This document shows positions 61,125 through 64,000 of a stretch of 64,000 bases of DNA, piece after piece. The notes beneath the pieces were generated by a model. That model worked only from the letters and a program-made list of their open reading frames with translations, searched no databases and was not told where the DNA came from. This DNA comes from Petralouisia muris (GTDB lineage: Bacteria > Bacillota > Clostridia > Lachnospirales > Lachnospiraceae). Where the stretch lies: assembly GCF_004793545.1 (NCBI RefSeq), contig NZ_SRYA01000005.1, forward strand, positions 1 to 64,000, in the 5' to 3' direction. Positions within the stretch are counted from its first letter, which is position 1; each line of letters opens with the position of its first letter. The translations under genes and the position numbers were made by a program.

Positions 61125-62747
61125 ATGAAAGTAGTGGTACTTGGCGGGGTTGCTGCCGGCACGAAGATCGCAGCGAAGCTGATGCGGGAGAACCGGGGGA
61201 ATGAGGTTCTCGTACTGAATAAAGGGAAGAATATTTCCTATGCAGGCTGCGGGCTTCCCTATTATGTTGGGCATGTCATTGAGGACAGAGAGCAGCTGAT
61301 TGTGAATACGCCGGAGAAATACGCCAAACTCACCGGCGTAACCGTGATGACTGAAACTGAGGCAACCAAGGTGGATCCTGAGGCAAAGAAAGTAACGGCA
61401 GTGAATCTGGCCACAGGTCAGGAGCAGACCTATGATTATGACAAGCTGGTAATTTCCGTAGGCGCAAGCCCCATCAAGCCGCCCATTGAAGGCTGTGATT
61501 TGGAAAACGTATTCTTTGTGAGAACGCCGGAGGACGCCATTAGAATCCGTGAAGCAGTAGATGCAGGCAATGTGAAGCGGGCCGTAGTGGTAGGCGCAGG
61601 TTATATCGGATTGGAGATTGCCGAGAACTTGAAATTACAGGGCGTCCGTCCTTTCGTGCTGGATATGGCAGAGCATGCGCTTCCAGGATTTGATGCTGAG
61701 ATGGCCGAATATGTGGAAGGAAAATTACAGGAAAGCGGAATCCCGGTGGTAACGAAAGTTGCAGTAACCGGAATCGAGGGAGACGGCAAGGTTGAGAAGG
61801 TTCTGACCAGTAAGAAGGCTTATAAGGCTGATTTAGTGGTGCTAAGCGCCGGAATCCGCCCCAACACATCCTTCCTGGATGGAATCGGACTGGAAATGTT
61901 CAAAGGAACTATTCTGACCAACGGAAAGGGAGAGACAAACCTTCCGGATATCTATGCGGCAGGTGACTGCGCAATGGTACATAACGCGCTGACTGAGAAG
62001 GCAGCATGGTCTCCCATGGGATCTACTGCGAATATCAGCGGCCGTCTGATTGCCCAGAACATGATGGGCGCAGACTTTGGCTACCGTGGCGTACTGGGAA
62101 CGGCAGTATGTAAGTTACCGGGCTTAAATGTAGGAAGAACTGGATTGACAGAAGCCCAGGCTGAAGCAGAAGGGTTCCATCCTGTCAGCGTGATTACAGT
62201 TGTGGACGACAAGGCGCATTATTTCCCGGGCGCAGGAGCCTTTGTAATTAAGATGATTGCAGACAAGGATTCCTTAAGACTGCTGGGCGTGCAGGTCATC
62301 GGCGCAGGAGCAGTGGATAAAGTAGTGGATATTGCAGTGACAGGCATTATGCTGAAAGGAACCCTTACCGATCTGGCAGATATGGATTTGGCCTATGCAC
62401 CGCCGTTCTCTACTGCAATTCATCCTTTTGAGCACACATTGAATGTGCTGATGAATAAAATTAATGGCAAATTTGAGACATTTACTCCGGCAGAGTATGC
62501 AGCGGGCGCAGCAGAAGGCTATAAGGTAGTGGACGCATGTCTTGCGCCGTCCATTGAAGGCGCGCCTTATGTAGAGCTTACCACAGTGGAAGGCCCGGTA
62601 GAGGGACTGGATCCGGAAGAGAAGCTTCTTCTTGTCTGCAACAAAGGAAAGAGAGCTTATCTGCTTCAGAACCGGTTGAAATTCTATGGATACAAGAATA
62701 CGAAAGTATTGGAAGGCGGAATTACTTTCAGCGATGTGGAAGCGTAA
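61125..62747 (+). CDS. FAD-dependent disulfide reductase fused to a rhodanese domain (CoA-disulfide/polysulfide reductase type)
   Basis: 540 residues. N-terminal FAD fold MKVVVLGGVAAGTKIAAKL, single redox Cys42 in NISYAGCGLPYYVGH, NAD(P)H loop AVVVGAGYIGLEIAENL, FAD motif LPDIYAAGDCAMV. The last 80 or so residues form a rhodanese-like domain with its Cys in LLLVCNKGKRAYL. This is the architecture of the CoADR-rhodanese and NADH-dependent persulfide or polysulfide reductase family. It suggests sulfane-sulfur reduction with NADH and CoA. ATG 61125 follows AAGGAGG. Next to siroheme proteins it points to a sulfur pathway. Confidence 0.88.
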   Translation: MKVVVLGGVAAGTKIAAKLMRENRGNEVLVLNKGKNISYAGCGLPYYVGHVIEDREQLIVNTPEKYAKLTGVTVMTETEATKVDPEAKKVTAVNLATGQEQTYDYDKLVISVGASPIKPPIEGCDLENVFFVRTPEDAIRIREAVDAGNVKRAVVVGAGYIGLEIAENLKLQGVRPFVLDMAEHALPGFDAEMAEYVEGKLQESGIPVVTKVAVTGIEGDGKVEKVLTSKKAYKADLVVLSAGIRPNTSFLDGIGLEMFKGTILTNGKGETNLPDIYAAGDCAMVHNALTEKAAWSPMGSTANISGRLIAQNMMGADFGYRGVLGTAVCKLPGLNVGRTGLTEAQAEAEGFHPVSVITVVDDKAHYFPGAGAFVIKMIADKDSLRLLGVQVIGAGAVDKVVDIAVTGIMLKGTLTDLADMDLAYAPPFSTAIHPFEHTLNVLMNKINGKFETFTPAEYAAGAAEGYKVVDACLAPSIEGAPYVELTTVEGPVEGLDPEEKLLLVCNKGKRAYLLQNRLKFYGYKNTKVLEGGITFSDVEA

Positions 62748-62916
62748 GAGATTGTCGTTATTTCCAGAATGGCGCGAATGTGCCCTGTATCATTCAGAGT
62801 AATGGTTCAGCGCCTGCAGAAATATGGAATCATATGTTTCAGCCAAAGGCAAATCCAAGACGCCTTTGGCGCAGGAGCTGCTGTTAAATAGAAAAAAGAA
62901 AAGGAGATTGAGGGTT
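62748..62916 (+). other. Spacer with hairpin
   Basis: CCAAAGGC and GCCTTTGG form a perfect 8-bp stem at about 62844-62870, no T tract. An open frame upstream of the next start (from ATG 62824) runs through it but has no ribosome binding site. The hairpin may tune expression of the second gene of the operon. Confidence 0.4.
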
Positions 62917-63867
62917 ATGGGATGTACAATTAAACCTGAAGAAATCAAAAGAGTGAAAGGACTTGGATTTCTGAATAACAAAGGAACAGATTTATTTAAC
63001 GGACGTGTGATTACGGTAAATGGTAAAATCACGGCAGAGCAGACAAAAGTAATTGCAGAAGCAGCAGAAAAATTCGGAAATGGAGATGTGGAATTTACCA
63101 CACGCCTTACTGTGGAAGTACGGGGCATCCATTTTGACAATATTGAGCCCTTCCGTGAGTATATTGCAAAAGCAGGCCTTGAGACCGGCGGTACAGGCTC
63201 TTTGGTTCGCCCAGTGGTATCCTGCAAAGGAACCACCTGCCAGTATGGACTTTATGACACCTTTGATTTGTCTGAGAAAATCCATGAGCGTTTCTACAAA
63301 GGATATCATACGGTAAAGCTTCCTCACAAATTTAAAATTGCAACCGGCGGATGTCCCAATAACTGCGTGAAGCCTGATTTGAACGATTTGGGTATCGTAG
63401 GCCAGCTTGTGCCAAACGTGGACGATGATATGTGCAACGGATGCAAGAAATGCCAGGTGGAAACAGCCTGTCCGATGAAGGCTGCAAAAGTGGAAGACGG
63501 CGAGCTTGTCATTGACAAGGAGGCGTGCAACAACTGCGGACGCTGCGTAGAACAGTGCCCATTTGACGTAATTGAAGACGGAACTCCGGGATACAAGATT
63601 TATATCGGCGGAAGATGGGGCAAGAAGGTTGCCCACGGACAGCCCTTATCTAAGGTATTCACCACAGAGGAAGAGCTTCTGGATACGGTAGAGAAAGCAA
63701 TCCTGCTGTTCCGTGAACAGGGACAGACGGGAGAACGTTTTGCAGATACCATTGCAAGAATCGGATTCGAAGAAGTGGAAAAACAGCTTCTTGCCAATGA
63801 TATATTAGATAGAAAACAGGAGATCCTGGATGCACAGCTTCATCTGGCAGGAGGAGCAACCTGTTAA
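62917..63867 (+). CDS. Siroheme/4Fe-4S reductase with added ferredoxin domain (AsrC-like)
   Basis: 316 residues from ATG 62917 (AAAAGGAG upstream). The N-terminal ferredoxin-like half is followed by siroheme-cluster Cys motifs VSCKGTTCQYG and GGCPNNCVKPDLNDLG. Two further 4Fe-4S motifs come next (MCNGCKKCQVETACPM; CNNCGRCVEQCPFDVIE) and then a C-terminal half (GRWGKKVAHGQPLSKVF). Such proteins resemble the anaerobic sulfite reductase subunit AsrC and related small siroheme reductases. The first Cys pair is spaced CX4C here rather than the CX5C of the larger enzyme at 58347. The substrate may be sulfite or nitrite. Confidence 0.85.
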   Translation: MGCTIKPEEIKRVKGLGFLNNKGTDLFNGRVITVNGKITAEQTKVIAEAAEKFGNGDVEFTTRLTVEVRGIHFDNIEPFREYIAKAGLETGGTGSLVRPVVSCKGTTCQYGLYDTFDLSEKIHERFYKGYHTVKLPHKFKIATGGCPNNCVKPDLNDLGIVGQLVPNVDDDMCNGCKKCQVETACPMKAAKVEDGELVIDKEACNNCGRCVEQCPFDVIEDGTPGYKIYIGGRWGKKVAHGQPLSKVFTTEEELLDTVEKAILLFREQGQTGERFADTIARIGFEEVEKQLLANDILDRKQEILDAQLHLAGGATC

Positions 63868-63887
63868 TTTTGGGAGGAATTTAGGAA

Positions 63888-64000
63888 ATGGGTTCAAAGA
63901 AAAAATACGGCGCAATTCTGTTGTGCCTGGTGATTGGATTTCTGGCAACGAAATCCACAGATTTGCAGTCTTCCGTGTTCGGGCGCGTGGTTATGGGCGG
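63888..64000 (+). CDS. Membrane protein, 5' end only
   Basis: ATG 63888 with GGGAGGA (63872-63878) opens a frame that runs off the window. The first residues MGSKKKYGAILLCLVIGFLA form a positively charged start and a hydrophobic segment, either a first membrane helix or a signal. It starts 20 bases after the siroheme gene, so it belongs to the same operon and could be a transporter or membrane partner. Only 37 codons are present and I do not recognise the family. Confidence 0.6.
   Translation, partial: MGSKKKYGAILLCLVIGFLATKSTDLQSSVFGRVVMG

Overview
The window reads as a chromosomal segment of an anaerobic, motile Firmicute of the class Clostridia, most likely a Lachnospiraceae-type gut bacterium (inference). 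The grounds are strong AGGAGG-type ribosome binding sites, moderate GC, the long (type 2-like) IleRS, class II GalT, meso-diaminopimelate dehydrogenase, CsrA-linked flagellin, LTA-synthase-like proteins and siroheme reductases with extra Fe-S clusters. Apart from short relics I see no phage, IS element, CRISPR array, rRNA or tRNA gene.

Layout. 1-7182: housekeeping genes (ileS, glgP), a TPR lipoprotein and a relic of an AAA-ATPase-like gene. 7183-7809: a gene-poor stretch with a truncated XRE regulator and two near-identical 27-bp palindromes, one overlapping a good promoter. 7810-26738: a flagellin island. csrA and flagellin come first; the flagellin leader carries GGA-loop hairpins typical of CsrA sites. 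A small helical protein and a Maf-type flagellin glycosyltransferase follow, then a complete pseudaminic acid (Pse) pathway (pseB, C, H, G, I, F). Inside the Pse genes lies a second module: an adenylation enzyme, an acyl carrier protein, an AAC(3)-like N-acyltransferase, a DUF2172/DUF4910 aminopeptidase-like protein, two methyltransferases, an APS-kinase/methyltransferase fusion and an alkaline-phosphatase-superfamily enzyme. I read this as machinery that builds an acyl group, possibly O-methylated, and adds it to the nonulosonate on flagellin. It resembles the Campylobacter jejuni acyl-Pse locus, with extra enzymes. pseB has a one-base frame break exactly at an A_AAA_AAG slippery heptamer.

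26761-31328: a relic of a second AAA-ATPase-like gene, then a LacI/GalR regulator divergent from galK-galT with clear operators. 31418-32935: a broken fibronectin-III surface protein gene. 32952-35038: hflX-yaaA. 35120-37468: an LTA-synthase-like membrane enzyme. 37673-46374: a folate operon (folC, folE, an HD hydrolase, folP, folB-folK fusion) that runs with little spacing into a BspA-type LRR protein, a VWA pseudo-metallopeptidase, a MoxR-like AAA ATPase and a HAD phosphatase. 46538-49330: ddh, an unknown protein and a CPBP protease. 49747-55792: gltB-gltD behind a clear promoter. 55823-58283: an HD protein, a 14-residue-repeat coiled-coil protein and a ferredoxin-type aldo/keto reductase. 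58347-64000: a sulfur or nitrogen redox locus with two unlike siroheme reductases, a LysR regulator, an FAD/rhodanese oxidoreductase and the start of a membrane protein.

A dispersed 60-80-bp palindromic element occurs three times (5969, 23521, 28226), each time just upstream of a gene.
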